Shown in pieces: positions 6,784 through 14,905 of a stretch of 37,883 nucleotides of DNA (the stretch's first letter is position 1; each line of letters opens with the position of its first letter). Position numbers and translations under genes: made by a program. Source of the stretch: an uncultured Bacteroidales bacterium (GTDB lineage: Bacteria; Bacteroidota; Bacteroidia; Bacteroidales; Paludibacteraceae); contig CAMGMU010000013.1 of the NCBI GenBank assembly GCA_946059305.1, positions 1-37,883 of the forward strand, in the 5' to 3' direction. The notes beneath the pieces are model-generated. The model saw only the letters and a program-made list of their open reading frames with translations, was not told the DNA's origin and did not search any database.

Positions 6784-8637
6784 ATGATCAACGACGACCT
6801 TTATAGACGGCATCATGTGGTGCAGGCTATCGCCATTTTAGTGGTGATGGTGTTCATCGTGCGCCTGTTTGGGTTGCAAGTGATTGACAAATCGTATAGA
6901 AACAAGTCGGAGAACATCTCGCTTGTGAATCAGACGATTTACCCTCCTCGCGGACTAATCTACGATCGCAACGGCGACTTACTCGTATTTAATCAGCCCA
7001 TCTTCGAGGTGATGCTCGTGGTGCGCGACATGACCAATGCAGAAGAGCCGTTTGACACCCTGGCTTTTTGTCGTTCGATGGGTATCGATCGCGATTACTT
7101 CGACCGCCGCTTGAGCGAGATACGTGACCGCAGCAAGAATCCCGGATACAGCCAGTTTCGTCCGCAGGTGTTTATGACGCAGCTCAATTCAATAGATATA
7201 GCACCTCTGCAGCAAGAGCTTTACAAACTGCCGGGCGTGAGTATCCGCCAGCGTACCCTCCGCGATTACACTTATCCAGCCGCTGCGCAGGTGCTCGGCA
7301 GTATTGGCGAAGTCAACCAGCGAGATATCGACAGCGACTCGTATTATCAGTCAGGCGACTACTCCGGCCGCGATGGCATTGAGCGCACCTATGAGACGAT
7401 CTTACGCGGTATCAAAGGTAAGGAGGTACTGATGCGAGACATCCGCGGTTGTATTCAGGGCCATTATAAAAACGGCGAACTGGATGAAGAGCCGGTAGCA
7501 GGCGATAACCTCACTATCACTCTTGATATCCAGCTGCAACTTTTAGCCGAGGAGTTGCTGCAAGGGAAAGTCGGCAGCGCAGTAGCCATTGAGCCCTCCA
7601 CGGGTGAGATTCTTGCATTGGCGAGTAACCCCACTTGGAATCCCTCCTTGCTGATTGGTCGTCAGCGCTCCGCCAACTACCGCGAGCTGCTCAACGACAA
7701 GACCAAGCCGCTGATGAATCGCGCTACGCAAGCGCAATATTCACCCGGCTCTACCTTCAAGACGCTGCAATCGCTCGTCTGCCTTCAGGAGGGCGGCATC
7801 ACCCCGCAGACGCTCTATCCGTGCAGCGGAAAAGGCAGCTCGCCCATCAAATGTACCCACCACCATGGCTCGCCAGTAAACCTCATCAACGCCATCGAGC
7901 AGAGTTGCAACCCCTATTATTGGCAGGCCTTCAGAGATATGCTCGAGAAGGATGGGTATGGTAAAGATAACGAAAAATTCCGCGCCCGATACCAACTTTG
8001 GGTGGACGATATGATGAGTTTCAACCTCGGCCGTAAGTTTGAGGATTCGGATATCTCCGAGCAGTCTAAAGGCAGTGTGCCGCAAGTGGCGCTTTACGAT
8101 AAGATTTACGGCAAAACGGGCTGGCGCGCGATGACAATCCGCTCTAACTCCATCGGACAGGGCGAGGTGCTCGTTACCCCTCTTCAGCTTTGTAATGCGG
8201 CGGCTACTATTGCCAACGAGGGCTTTTTCATCACGCCTCATCTCTGCAAGAGCGATACCTTCCTTCGTCACCGCCATGAGACGGCCGTTGAGCAGCGTTA
8301 CTTCCCTCTGGTGAAGCAGGGCATGGCCCGGGTAATGACCAATGGTACTGGCCGGCATTACGCCTTGCCTGACAGTATTACCTCTGCCGGCAAAACGGGC
8401 ACCGTACAGAACAGCCGCGGACGAGACCACGCGATCTTCATCGGATTTGCGCCGGTTGAAAATCCGCAGATCGCAGTAGCAGTGGTGGTAGAAAACGCCG
8501 GCTTTGGCGCCACATGGGCTGCCCCCATAGCCAGCATGATGATGGAGCAATACCTTACTGGCGAGGTAACACGAAAAGACCTCCGGCAGCGCATTAGCTC
8601 GACCGTGCTGAATCCAAACGTAATAAACAGAAAATAA
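6784..8637 (+). CDS. mrdA: Penicillin-binding protein 2, elongation transpeptidase
   Basis: This class B PBP crosslinks lateral-wall peptidoglycan together with RodA. An N-terminal membrane anchor (about 12-30, IAILVVMVFIVRLFGL) is followed by the pedestal/dimer domain (PPRGLIYDRNG at about 56) and the transpeptidase domain. Catalytic motifs are present: Ser323-xx-Lys326 (GSTFK), Ser374-Cys375-Asn376 and Lys537-Thr538-Gly539 (AGKTGT). At 617 aa it has the normal length. It starts three bases after the mreD stop. A hairpin (8643-8662) lies between it and rodA. Beta-lactams such as mecillinam target this family. Confidence 0.95.
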   Translation: MINDDLYRRHHVVQAIAILVVMVFIVRLFGLQVIDKSYRNKSENISLVNQTIYPPRGLIYDRNGDLLVFNQPIFEVMLVVRDMTNAEEPFDTLAFCRSMGIDRDYFDRRLSEIRDRSKNPGYSQFRPQVFMTQLNSIDIAPLQQELYKLPGVSIRQRTLRDYTYPAAAQVLGSIGEVNQRDIDSDSYYQSGDYSGRDGIERTYETILRGIKGKEVLMRDIRGCIQGHYKNGELDEEPVAGDNLTITLDIQLQLLAEELLQGKVGSAVAIEPSTGEILALASNPTWNPSLLIGRQRSANYRELLNDKTKPLMNRATQAQYSPGSTFKTLQSLVCLQEGGITPQTLYPCSGKGSSPIKCTHHHGSPVNLINAIEQSCNPYYWQAFRDMLEKDGYGKDNEKFRARYQLWVDDMMSFNLGRKFEDSDISEQSKGSVPQVALYDKIYGKTGWRAMTIRSNSIGQGEVLVTPLQLCNAAATIANEGFFITPHLCKSDTFLRHRHETAVEQRYFPLVKQGMARVMTNGTGRHYALPDSITSAGKTGTVQNSRGRDHAIFIGFAPVENPQIAVAVVVENAGFGATWAAPIASMMMEQYLTGEVTRKDLRQRISSTVLNPNVINRK

Positions 8638-8642
8638 ATTTC

Positions 8643-8662
8643 GGTGGAAGCACATTTCCACC
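8643..8662. other. Intercistronic hairpin between mrdA and rodA
   Basis: GGTGGAA (8643-8649) pairs with TTCCACC (8656-8662) around a six-base loop, five bases after the mrdA stop. No U tract follows, so it is more likely an mRNA-processing or stability element than a terminator. Confidence 0.45.
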
Positions 8663-8714
8663 CTCACTAAAAAATGATAGGCTCGCCTGCTCAGCAGGAA
8701 GTCACAAAAAAAAT

Positions 8715-10010
8715 ATGGCATCACGAACCAACAACACATTTCGTTACGTCGATTGGGTAACCATCGGCTTGATTCTCGTTCTGCTGATTTTCGGCTGGAT
8801 GAACGTGTTGGGCGCGAGCTGGAGCTTTGATCAAACAAGTTGGTTTGATTTCTCTTTCCGCTCGGGCAAGCAATTAGTATGGATTGGCACTGCCCTGTTA
8901 ATTGGCTTCGTGATTCTGATGATTGATTGGAAACTCATCCAAGACAGCGCTTGGATTCTATACAGCTTGATGCTGCTCTTGCTGCTAATTACTCCTTTCG
9001 TTGCGCGCGATATCAAAGGCTCGCTGTCGTGGATTAGTCTGGGACCTGTAAGCATCCAGCCAGCTGAGTTCGCTAAGTTCACCACAGCCCTCGCCCTATC
9101 CGCTTACATGAGTCGTTATGGGTTTAAATTGCGCAGTTGGCGCGACTTACTGATTCCCCTACTGATTTTGGGTGTACCGATGCTGATCATCATGGTCATG
9201 CAGAAAGAAACGGGTAGTGCGCTCGTGTTTGCTAGCTTCATTTTGATGCTCTATCGCAAGGGCATGAGTGGTAATATCCTGATAGCGGGATTGGCGGCTG
9301 TGGTACTGTTTATCCTCGCACTCAAAGCGGGCATACTGATGACACTGCTGTTTGTTGGCATCGTCATTCTCTTTTCCATTGGGCTGATTTTCTATCTTCG
9401 ATGGAAAGATAACCGTAAGTTTAAATGGCGCAACGTTTGGCTCACTCTCGGCATCGGATTGGTATGTACAGGGTATAGTTTGGGTTGCAATTGGGCCTTT
9501 CAGAATGTGCTTCAAGATCACCAGCAGAAGCGTATTGCCGTTGTGCTCGGCATCATGGATGATCCCCAAGGCGCAGGCTACAACGTCAATCAGTCGAAGA
9601 TAGCTATCGGCTCAGGAGCGGTGTTCGGAAAAGGCTTCCTGAAAGGAACGCAGACGAAGATGAACTTCGTGCCGGAGCAGGCTACTGACTTCATCTTCTG
9701 CACCGTTGGTGAGGAATGGGGATTCGTAGGCAGCAGCATCGTGCTAATCGTATATCTCATGCTGATTCTCCGCCTCATTACCCTTGCCGAGCGGCAGCGA
9801 GACGAATTCTCGATGGTATATGCTTATTGCATCGTAGGCTTCATGATTTTCCACCTCACCATCAATGTAGGTATGGTGCTCGGACTGATGCCCGTAATCG
9901 GTATTCCACTGCCGCTGCTCAGTTATGGCGGCTCATCCTTATGGAGTTTCTCCATCATGCTGTTTACCCTACTCCGGCTCGATGCCGCAAGAGTAGAAAA
10001 GATGAGATAA
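8715..10010 (+). CDS. rodA: Peptidoglycan glycosyltransferase RodA (SEDS family)
   Basis: RodA polymerises lipid II into glycan strands and works with PBP2. The protein has 431 residues and about ten membrane segments. SEDS landmarks are visible: VSIQPAEFAKF (about 115-125), QKETGSALVF (about 163-172), and the large loop ending in EQATDFIFCTVGEEWGF, where Asp325 matches the essential Asp of RodA, then PLPLLSYGGSSL near the C terminus. Start ATG 8715 is preceded by an A-rich stretch. It lies 77 bases after mrdA, the standard partner gene. Confidence 0.94.
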   Translation: MASRTNNTFRYVDWVTIGLILVLLIFGWMNVLGASWSFDQTSWFDFSFRSGKQLVWIGTALLIGFVILMIDWKLIQDSAWILYSLMLLLLLITPFVARDIKGSLSWISLGPVSIQPAEFAKFTTALALSAYMSRYGFKLRSWRDLLIPLLILGVPMLIIMVMQKETGSALVFASFILMLYRKGMSGNILIAGLAAVVLFILALKAGILMTLLFVGIVILFSIGLIFYLRWKDNRKFKWRNVWLTLGIGLVCTGYSLGCNWAFQNVLQDHQQKRIAVVLGIMDDPQGAGYNVNQSKIAIGSGAVFGKGFLKGTQTKMNFVPEQATDFIFCTVGEEWGFVGSSIVLIVYLMLILRLITLAERQRDEFSMVYAYCIVGFMIFHLTINVGMVLGLMPVIGIPLPLLSYGGSSLWSFSIMLFTLLRLDAARVEKMR

Positions 10011-10068
10011 CAATCAACGCGACATAATTATCACATAAAATAGTAAAAAATTTCAAAACCAAAATAAT

Positions 10069-10524
10069 ATGATTCTTGACAAACTTGAAAATGCAGACAA
10101 TTATTTTGACTGCGTACCCGGCTTAGAACGGTTTATCGATTTCTGGAAAGACAACGATTTGGAAGCAATGCCTGCTTGCAAAATTCGCTTGGATGGCAAT
10201 GATTTCGTAATCAACATCCAAGACTTCAAAGGCAAAGCAGAAGAAGATTGCCGCATGGAGGCTCATCGCGAGTACCTCGACATCCAAATCCCGCTCACCG
10301 ATGACGAGACTATGGGATGGAAAGCACAGGTAGATTGCTGCGACATCACGTCTGAATACAACGAGCAGAAAGACGTAGAGTTCTATGCTGACAAGGCTAC
10401 GGCGCAGTTCCTTGTGCCCGCCGGACATTTCGCTGTGTTCTTCCCGCAGGATGCCCATCAGCCCGGCATTGCTCCTGGTAAAGAATATAGAAAAATTATC
10501 GTGAAAGTAAAAGTGAACCAGTAA
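10069..10524 (+). CDS. YhcH/YjgK/YiaL (DUF386) family cupin-like protein
   Basis: This is a 151-residue cytoplasmic protein of the DUF386 family (EbgC-related), often linked to sugar-acid or sialic-acid metabolism. Motifs seen are MEAHREYLDIQIPL (about 63-76), with the His and Glu that help bind a divalent metal, and FAVFFPQDAHQPGIAPG (about 122-138) with a further His. E. coli YhcH and EbgC members have been proposed to act on sugar anomers or in sugar processing, but no firm reaction is established. The next gene is glgB, 11 bases away, and nagB follows, which fits a role in carbohydrate use. Confidence 0.85.
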   Translation: MILDKLENADNYFDCVPGLERFIDFWKDNDLEAMPACKIRLDGNDFVINIQDFKGKAEEDCRMEAHREYLDIQIPLTDDETMGWKAQVDCCDITSEYNEQKDVEFYADKATAQFLVPAGHFAVFFPQDAHQPGIAPGKEYRKIIVKVKVNQ

Positions 10525-10535
10525 CCCTCACTATT

Positions 10536-12551
10536 ATGACCAAATCACTCAAACTCGTATTATCTGATCCATATCTGAAACCCTATGAGGCCGCTATTCA
10601 GGGTCGTTATGACTATGCCCTGAATAAGGAGTTAGAGTTGACGGCCGGCACGCCACTGAAGGATTTTGCCGACGGCTACCTCTATTTCGGTCTGCATAAG
10701 ACGGATTCCAACTGGGTGTTCCGCGAGTGGGCTCCCAATGCTACAGCCATTTATTTGATTGGCGATTTCAATAATTGGTGCAAGTCAGAAAACTACCGCC
10801 TTAGTTCTCTCGGCAACGGCAATTGGGAGGGCATCTTCCCTCTCGATGCAATGCAGCACGGACAACTCTATAAATTGCTCGTAGAGTGGTATGGTGGCGC
10901 TGGCGAACGTATTCCAAGCTATGCTTACAGAGCTGTGCAAGACGAGCGCACCAAGGTGTTCTCCGCGCAGGTATGGGCGCCTGAAAAACGCTATGAATGG
11001 CAGTGTAAAAACTTCAAACCGGCTTCCGAACCACTCTTCATCTATGAGTGTCATATCGGTATGGCTACTGCTGAGGAGAAAGTGGGAACCTATACAGAGT
11101 TCCGCCAGAATGTACTCCCACGCGTGAAGCAACTCGGCTATAACTGTATCCAGATTATGGCTATTCAAGAGCATCCTTATTATGGCAGTTTCGGATATCA
11201 TGTATCCAATTTCTTTGCTGCATCATCGCGTTTTGGTACGCCCGAAGAACTCAAAGCGCTTATTGATGCAGCCCACAAGATGGGGATTGCCGTAATCATG
11301 GACCTCGTTCATTCACACTCAGTGAAGAACGAGCAGGAGGGACTCGGCAATTTCGATGGCACTCCTTATCAATATTTCCACGCGGGCGCGCGTCGTGAGC
11401 ACCCCGCCTGGGATTCACTCTGCTTCGATTATCAGAAGCCATCAGTGCTCCATTTCCTTCTCTCCAATTGTAAGTTCTGGCTCGATGAGTACAATTTCGA
11501 TGGTTTCCGCTTCGATGGCGTCACCTCTATGATTTACCGCAGTCACGGCCTTGGCGAGGATTTCCGCGGGTATGGCGATTACTACAACCTCAATCAAGAT
11601 GGCGATGCTATCTGCTACCTCACCCTCGCCAATAAACTCATCCATCAAGTGAAAAAATCGGCTATCACCATCGCCGAGGAGATGTCGGGCATGCCCGGTC
11701 TCGCATACCCTATCAAGGATGGCGGTATTGGCTTTGACTTCCGACTCGCTATGGGAATCCCCGACTTCTGGATAAAGATGATCAAGGAGGTGAAAGATGA
11801 AGATTGGAAAGCAGGTCATATCCTCTATGAGATGACCAACCGTCGCGCCGACGAGAAGACCATCTCTTATGCAGAGTCACACGACCAAGCACTTGTGGGC
11901 GATAAAACTATCATCTTCCGTCTTATCGATGCTGATATGTATTGGCATATGCAGCACGGAAGCAGCACTTTTATGGTTGATCGCGGTATCGCACTCCATA
12001 AGATGATTCGACTCATCACCGCCTCTACCATCAATGGTGGATACCTCAATTTTATGGGCAATGAGTTTGGCCATCCAGAGTGGATTGACTTCCCGCGCGA
12101 AGGCAACGGGTGGAGCTATAAATATGCACGTCGCCAGTGGGAACTTGTGGATAACCAAGACTTCTATTATGCAGACCTCAACCGTTTTGACGCCGATATG
12201 ATCCACTTGCTCGAGCAGCAGAAACGCTTCAACCATTTGCCCATAGAGCAACTTTGGGATAAGGAAGGCGATCAAGTGGTGGCTTATAAGCGAGGTAAGT
12301 ATGTCTTTGTGTTCAATTGGAACGGCCAAAAATCCTTCCCAGACTATGGTTTCCTTGCACCCGAAGGCGAGTACAAAGTAGTGCTCAATACCGATGCTAA
12401 GACCTATGGAGGATTCGAACTCACCGACGATTCGATGCACCACTTCACTCAAGCAGACCCACTTTATCATGCTGACGGAAAAGGATGGTTGCGACTCTAC
12501 ATCCCTGCTCGTTCAGCTATGGTTTTGGAGCTTTGCAAATCAGATAAATAA
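10536..12551 (+). CDS. glgB: 1,4-alpha-glucan branching enzyme, eukaryote-like (GH13)
   Basis: This enzyme makes alpha-1,6 branches in glycogen. The 671 residues comprise a CBM48 N-domain (WVFREWAPNATAIYLIGDFNNW, about 60-82), a GH13 catalytic barrel and an all-beta C-domain. Active-site residues are Asp327 (nucleophile, FRFDGVTSM), Glu381 (acid/base, TIAEEMSGMP) and His449-Asp450 (YAESHDQALVGDKT). The YAESHDQ...GDKT form and overall pattern are closer to eukaryotic GBE1-type enzymes than to E. coli GlgB; this type is common in Bacteroidetes. It lies between the yhcH-like gene and nagB, consistent with a carbon-storage operon. Confidence 0.94.
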   Translation: MTKSLKLVLSDPYLKPYEAAIQGRYDYALNKELELTAGTPLKDFADGYLYFGLHKTDSNWVFREWAPNATAIYLIGDFNNWCKSENYRLSSLGNGNWEGIFPLDAMQHGQLYKLLVEWYGGAGERIPSYAYRAVQDERTKVFSAQVWAPEKRYEWQCKNFKPASEPLFIYECHIGMATAEEKVGTYTEFRQNVLPRVKQLGYNCIQIMAIQEHPYYGSFGYHVSNFFAASSRFGTPEELKALIDAAHKMGIAVIMDLVHSHSVKNEQEGLGNFDGTPYQYFHAGARREHPAWDSLCFDYQKPSVLHFLLSNCKFWLDEYNFDGFRFDGVTSMIYRSHGLGEDFRGYGDYYNLNQDGDAICYLTLANKLIHQVKKSAITIAEEMSGMPGLAYPIKDGGIGFDFRLAMGIPDFWIKMIKEVKDEDWKAGHILYEMTNRRADEKTISYAESHDQALVGDKTIIFRLIDADMYWHMQHGSSTFMVDRGIALHKMIRLITASTINGGYLNFMGNEFGHPEWIDFPREGNGWSYKYARRQWELVDNQDFYYADLNRFDADMIHLLEQQKRFNHLPIEQLWDKEGDQVVAYKRGKYVFVFNWNGQKSFPDYGFLAPEGEYKVVLNTDAKTYGGFELTDDSMHHFTQADPLYHADGKGWLRLYIPARSAMVLELCKSDK

Positions 12552-12592
12552 ATTCAAGGTTAGGTAAAAAACACTGTTAAAAACTCTACATT

Positions 12593-13405
12593 ATGCGACT
12601 TATTATTCAGCAAAACTACGATCTGCTCTCTCAATGGGCAGCCAATTATGTGGCAAAACGCATTGTTGCCGCTAATCCCACTCCTGAAAACCCCTTCATC
12701 TTAGGCTTGCCTACGGGGTCATCTCCCCTCGGAATGTATAAGCATCTTATTGAGCTCAACAAGCAGGGCAGAGTAAGCTTCCAGAATGTGATTACTTTCA
12801 ATATGGATGAGTATGTAGGGCTTCCCGAAGAGCATCCGGAGAGTTACCATTCGTTTATGTGGAACAATTTCTTCTCGCATATCGATATTCGTCCGGAGAA
12901 CGTAAATATTCTCAATGGCAATGCTCCTGATTTGGATGCCGAGTGCGCGCGTTATGAGGCAAAGATAGCAGCTTGCGGCGGCATTGACCTCTTCCTCGGC
13001 GGTATTGGCCCGGATGGTCATATCGCGTTCAACGAGCCTGCTTCATCACTCGCTTCTCGTACGCGCCAAAAGACGCTCACTACTGATACCATTATCGCTA
13101 ACAGTCGTTTCTTTGGCGGTGATGTCAACCTCGTGCCGAAGACCGCTCTCACGGTAGGTGTGGGCACTGTGCTCTCTGCTAAGGAGGTGCTGATTATGGT
13201 GAATGGCCATAACAAAGCACAAGCGCTCCGTCATGCTGTAGAGGAGCCTATCAGCCAGATGTGGACCATCAGTGCACTTCAGCTCCATCAGCATGGAATC
13301 ATCGTGTGTGACGAGGCTGCTACCGATATGCTTACTCATGGCACCTATAAGTACTTCCTTGATATCGAGCGCGATAACCTCGATCCTTCTACGCTACTGA
13401 AATAA
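12593..13405 (+). CDS. nagB: Glucosamine-6-phosphate deaminase
   Basis: NagB converts glucosamine-6-phosphate to fructose-6-phosphate and ammonia, feeding amino sugars into glycolysis. The 270 residues match the length of E. coli NagB (266), and the catalytic residues sit at the same numbers: Asp72 (FNMDEYVGL), Asp141, His143 and Glu148 ([13 protein letters not shown]). The phosphate loop [13 protein letters not shown] (37-49) is present. It is cytoplasmic. The djlA-like gene begins eight bases after the stop, so the pair is likely co-transcribed. Confidence 0.95.
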   Translation: MRLIIQQNYDLLSQWAANYVAKRIVAANPTPENPFILGLPTGSSPLGMYKHLIELNKQGRVSFQNVITFNMDEYVGLPEEHPESYHSFMWNNFFSHIDIRPENVNILNGNAPDLDAECARYEAKIAACGGIDLFLGGIGPDGHIAFNEPASSLASRTRQKTLTTDTIIANSRFFGGDVNLVPKTALTVGVGTVLSAKEVLIMVNGHNKAQALRHAVEEPISQMWTISALQLHQHGIIVCDEAATDMLTHGTYKYFLDIERDNLDPSTLLK

Positions 13406-13413
13406 CCGATACA

Positions 13414-14199
13414 ATGAGTATTGCTAAATGGCTTTTAGGCGGCTTGGGATTCGTCTTGGGCGGACCGATTGGTGCTTTGGTTGGAGTGGTTATCGCCAAT
13501 GTCTTTGATAACACGATGGCCCTCCCCGAGGATAATGCCAATAATCAAGGTGATGCAAGGGGAAACAGACAGCAGGAGAGAGCAAATGCTTCCTCCGGCC
13601 GCCGCACGGTTTCGGCTTCGGATATACGCGTCAGCCTGCTCGTGCTGATTGCCTGCGTGATGAAAGCGGATGGTCACGTTAGAAAAGTGGAACTTGATGT
13701 GGTCAAGCAATTCCTCGTGAGAAACTATGGCGAACAAGGAGCATTAGCAGCATTGCAGATGCTTAAGCACATGCTCAATCAATCGTTTGATGCGAGCGAG
13801 GTGTGCGCGCAGATTGCGGCCAACGTGAACTATTCCACTCGATTGGAACTAGTTCATTTCCTTTTGGAACTGGCTCATGCAGATGGCGAGATTGCCGATG
13901 CGGAAAAGCAGGTGATTGATCATATTGCCGATGCGTTGCGCTTGTCTCAAGCAGATTATCAGTCGCTAGTGGCACTCTATCAGAAAGAGCAAGACCCTAA
14001 TTGGGCATATCAGGCGCTGGAGATTGCCCCCGATTGCTCTGACGATGAGGTCAAGAGAGCTTATCGCCGTATGGCAATGAAGTACCACCCAGACAAGGTG
14101 GCATCGGCAGGCGAGGAGATACGCCAAAAAGCCACCGAGAAATTCCGCGGTATCAACGAAGCATACGAATCCATCAAGCGCCAGAGAGGAATCGCCTAA
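13414..14199 (+). CDS. DjlA-like membrane-anchored TerB/J-domain co-chaperone
   Basis: The protein has 261 residues: a Gly-rich hydrophobic anchor (5-32), a polar linker (33-65), a TerB-like helical domain (about 68-185, with acidic motifs KADGHVRKVE and HADGEIADAE spaced as in TerB) and a C-terminal J domain (about 194-258) with the HPD motif at 225-227 (MKYHPDKV). J proteins stimulate the ATPase of DnaK. This anchor-TerB-J order is that of DjlA, which senses envelope stress in E. coli. It is the last gene of the run, and two stem-loops follow, the second with a T tract. Confidence 0.87.
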   Translation: MSIAKWLLGGLGFVLGGPIGALVGVVIANVFDNTMALPEDNANNQGDARGNRQQERANASSGRRTVSASDIRVSLLVLIACVMKADGHVRKVELDVVKQFLVRNYGEQGALAALQMLKHMLNQSFDASEVCAQIAANVNYSTRLELVHFLLELAHADGEIADAEKQVIDHIADALRLSQADYQSLVALYQKEQDPNWAYQALEIAPDCSDDEVKRAYRRMAMKYHPDKVASAGEEIRQKATEKFRGINEAYESIKRQRGIA

Positions 14200-14237
14200 T
14201 TTTCTTAGACGGCTGCTCAGTTTAGTTTGAAATCGCC

Positions 14238-14281
14238 TATTGTAGGTAGATAGCGAATACGATTCGCAACTTGCTACAATA
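14238..14281. other. Two-tier stem-loop downstream of the djlA-like gene
   Basis: TATTGTAG (14238-14245) pairs with CTACAATA (14274-14281). Inside it GCGAAT (14253-14258) pairs with ATTCGC (14262-14267) around ACG. Both arms are perfect. No T tract follows, so it may protect the 3' end of the mRNA or form a cruciform. Confidence 0.55.
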
Positions 14282-14289
14282 ATGCTGAT

Positions 14290-14366
14290 ATCCCATTGTA
14301 TTTGAAGTGAACCCTGAAAGTTAGAAACAACTTTTGGGGTTCACTTTATTGCGGTGGGATTTTTTT
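14290..14366 (+). terminator. Long stem-loop with T tract, end of the proS-djlA run
   Basis: Nested arms ATCCCA/TGGGAT (14290-14295, 14355-14360), AAGTGAACCC/GGGTTCACTT (14305-14314, 14337-14346) and AAAGTT/AACTTT (14317-14322, 14329-14334) form a stem of about 30 bp followed by seven T. It is a credible intrinsic terminator. The TGAACCC-AAAGTTAGA core also resembles the ends of IS3-family elements, so it could derive from two head-to-head IS ends. Confidence 0.65.
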
Positions 14367-14437
14367 GTTTGGTTCGACCAAATCCGTATTACAGACATCC
14401 TTTTGGATATACAAAGCCACCCCTACGTCTCCTAAAA

Positions 14438-14584
14438 GTAAACCCATTACGGAATCGTAACAACTATTTTAGAATACGAGTCAACCTTTTCAGGAAACGT
14501 GTCAACAATATACGATTATTAAGAAACGACATCCGTAAACGAGTAAACCTTTTTCAGTACAAAGTAAACCTTTTTCAGAACAAA
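14438..14584. repeat. Seven-unit degenerate 21-bp tandem array
   Basis: Units start at 14438, 14459, 14480, 14501, 14522, 14543 and 14564, every one exactly 21 bp. The clearest share GTAAACCTTTTTCAG followed by six variable bases (units 6 and 7). Units 1 and 3 are close variants (GTAAACCC..., GTCAACCTTTTCAGG...), unit 4 keeps GTCAAC, and units 2 and 5 are diverged but in register. Because 21 is a multiple of three, one frame stays open as a VNLFxxK-type heptapeptide repeat, but no plausible start exists (only a GTG within the terminator hairpin). Confidence 0.75.
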
Positions 14585-14618
14585 GCACAGCAGGCTGTAT
14601 GGAGGCGGATTTTTCGCA

Positions 14619-14673
14619 AAGTCTGCACTAAGTCTGCATTAAGTCTGCAATAAGTATGCAAGAAGTCTATCAG
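14619..14673. repeat. Five-unit 11-bp tandem array
   Basis: AAGTCTGCACT, AAGTCTGCATT, AAGTCTGCAAT, AAGTATGCAAG and AAGTCTATCAG follow without gaps. It lies 35 bp after the 21-bp array and about 70 bp before the -33 element of the efflux operon promoter, so it could be an upstream regulatory region. Confidence 0.8.
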
Positions 14674-14740
14674 CGAGGTTATTTAGAGGGTAAAAAAGAG
14701 AGATTAGGAGAAGGATTATGGCAGATTTTTTTGTGTAAAA

Positions 14741-14772
14741 TTTGGCTATTCCAAAAATTTTTCGTAATTTTG
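14741..14772 (+). promoter_or_regulatory. Promoter of the TolC-HlyD-MFS efflux operon
   Basis: A -33 TTTG (14741-14744) and a -7 TAATTTTG (14765-14772) with exactly 20 bp between them, followed by CAGCG. Transcription would begin near 14779, giving a leader of about 127 bases before the ATG at 14906. Confidence 0.75.
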
Positions 14773-14905
14773 CAGCGTTTTTGAGGTGGCAAAGTCACTT
14801 AAGTAGGCTTTTACCTCAATATTGCTGCCTTGGTAAAGGCAAGGTTTCCCGAGAATATTCCATACGATTGTTTCATCAAACGCGGGCAAAGAGCCCGCAT
14901 CAACT
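14773..14905 (+). promoter_or_regulatory. Structured mRNA leader before the efflux operon (class unknown)
   Basis: Three successive inverted repeats can form in the RNA: TTGAGGT/ACCTCAA (14781-14787 with 14813-14819), GCCTT/AAGGC (14827-14831 with 14836-14840) and a GC-rich GCGGGC/GCCCGC hairpin (14882-14887 with 14893-14898) whose 3' side ends seven bases before the start codon. The last would limit ribosome access. I match no known riboswitch class. The leader may sense a drug or metabolite, or simply be structured. Confidence 0.4.

Noticed and set aside
7741..8838. A 365-codon minus-strand open frame
   Set aside because: It lies antisense to mrdA and the start of rodA, both certain from motifs. 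Its protein has no recognisable family.
14354..14653. A 99-codon plus-strand open frame with VNLFxxK heptapeptide repeats
   Set aside because: The only start is a GTG inside the terminator hairpin. The frame stays open because 21-bp repeats preserve phase, so a DNA repeat array is the simpler explanation.
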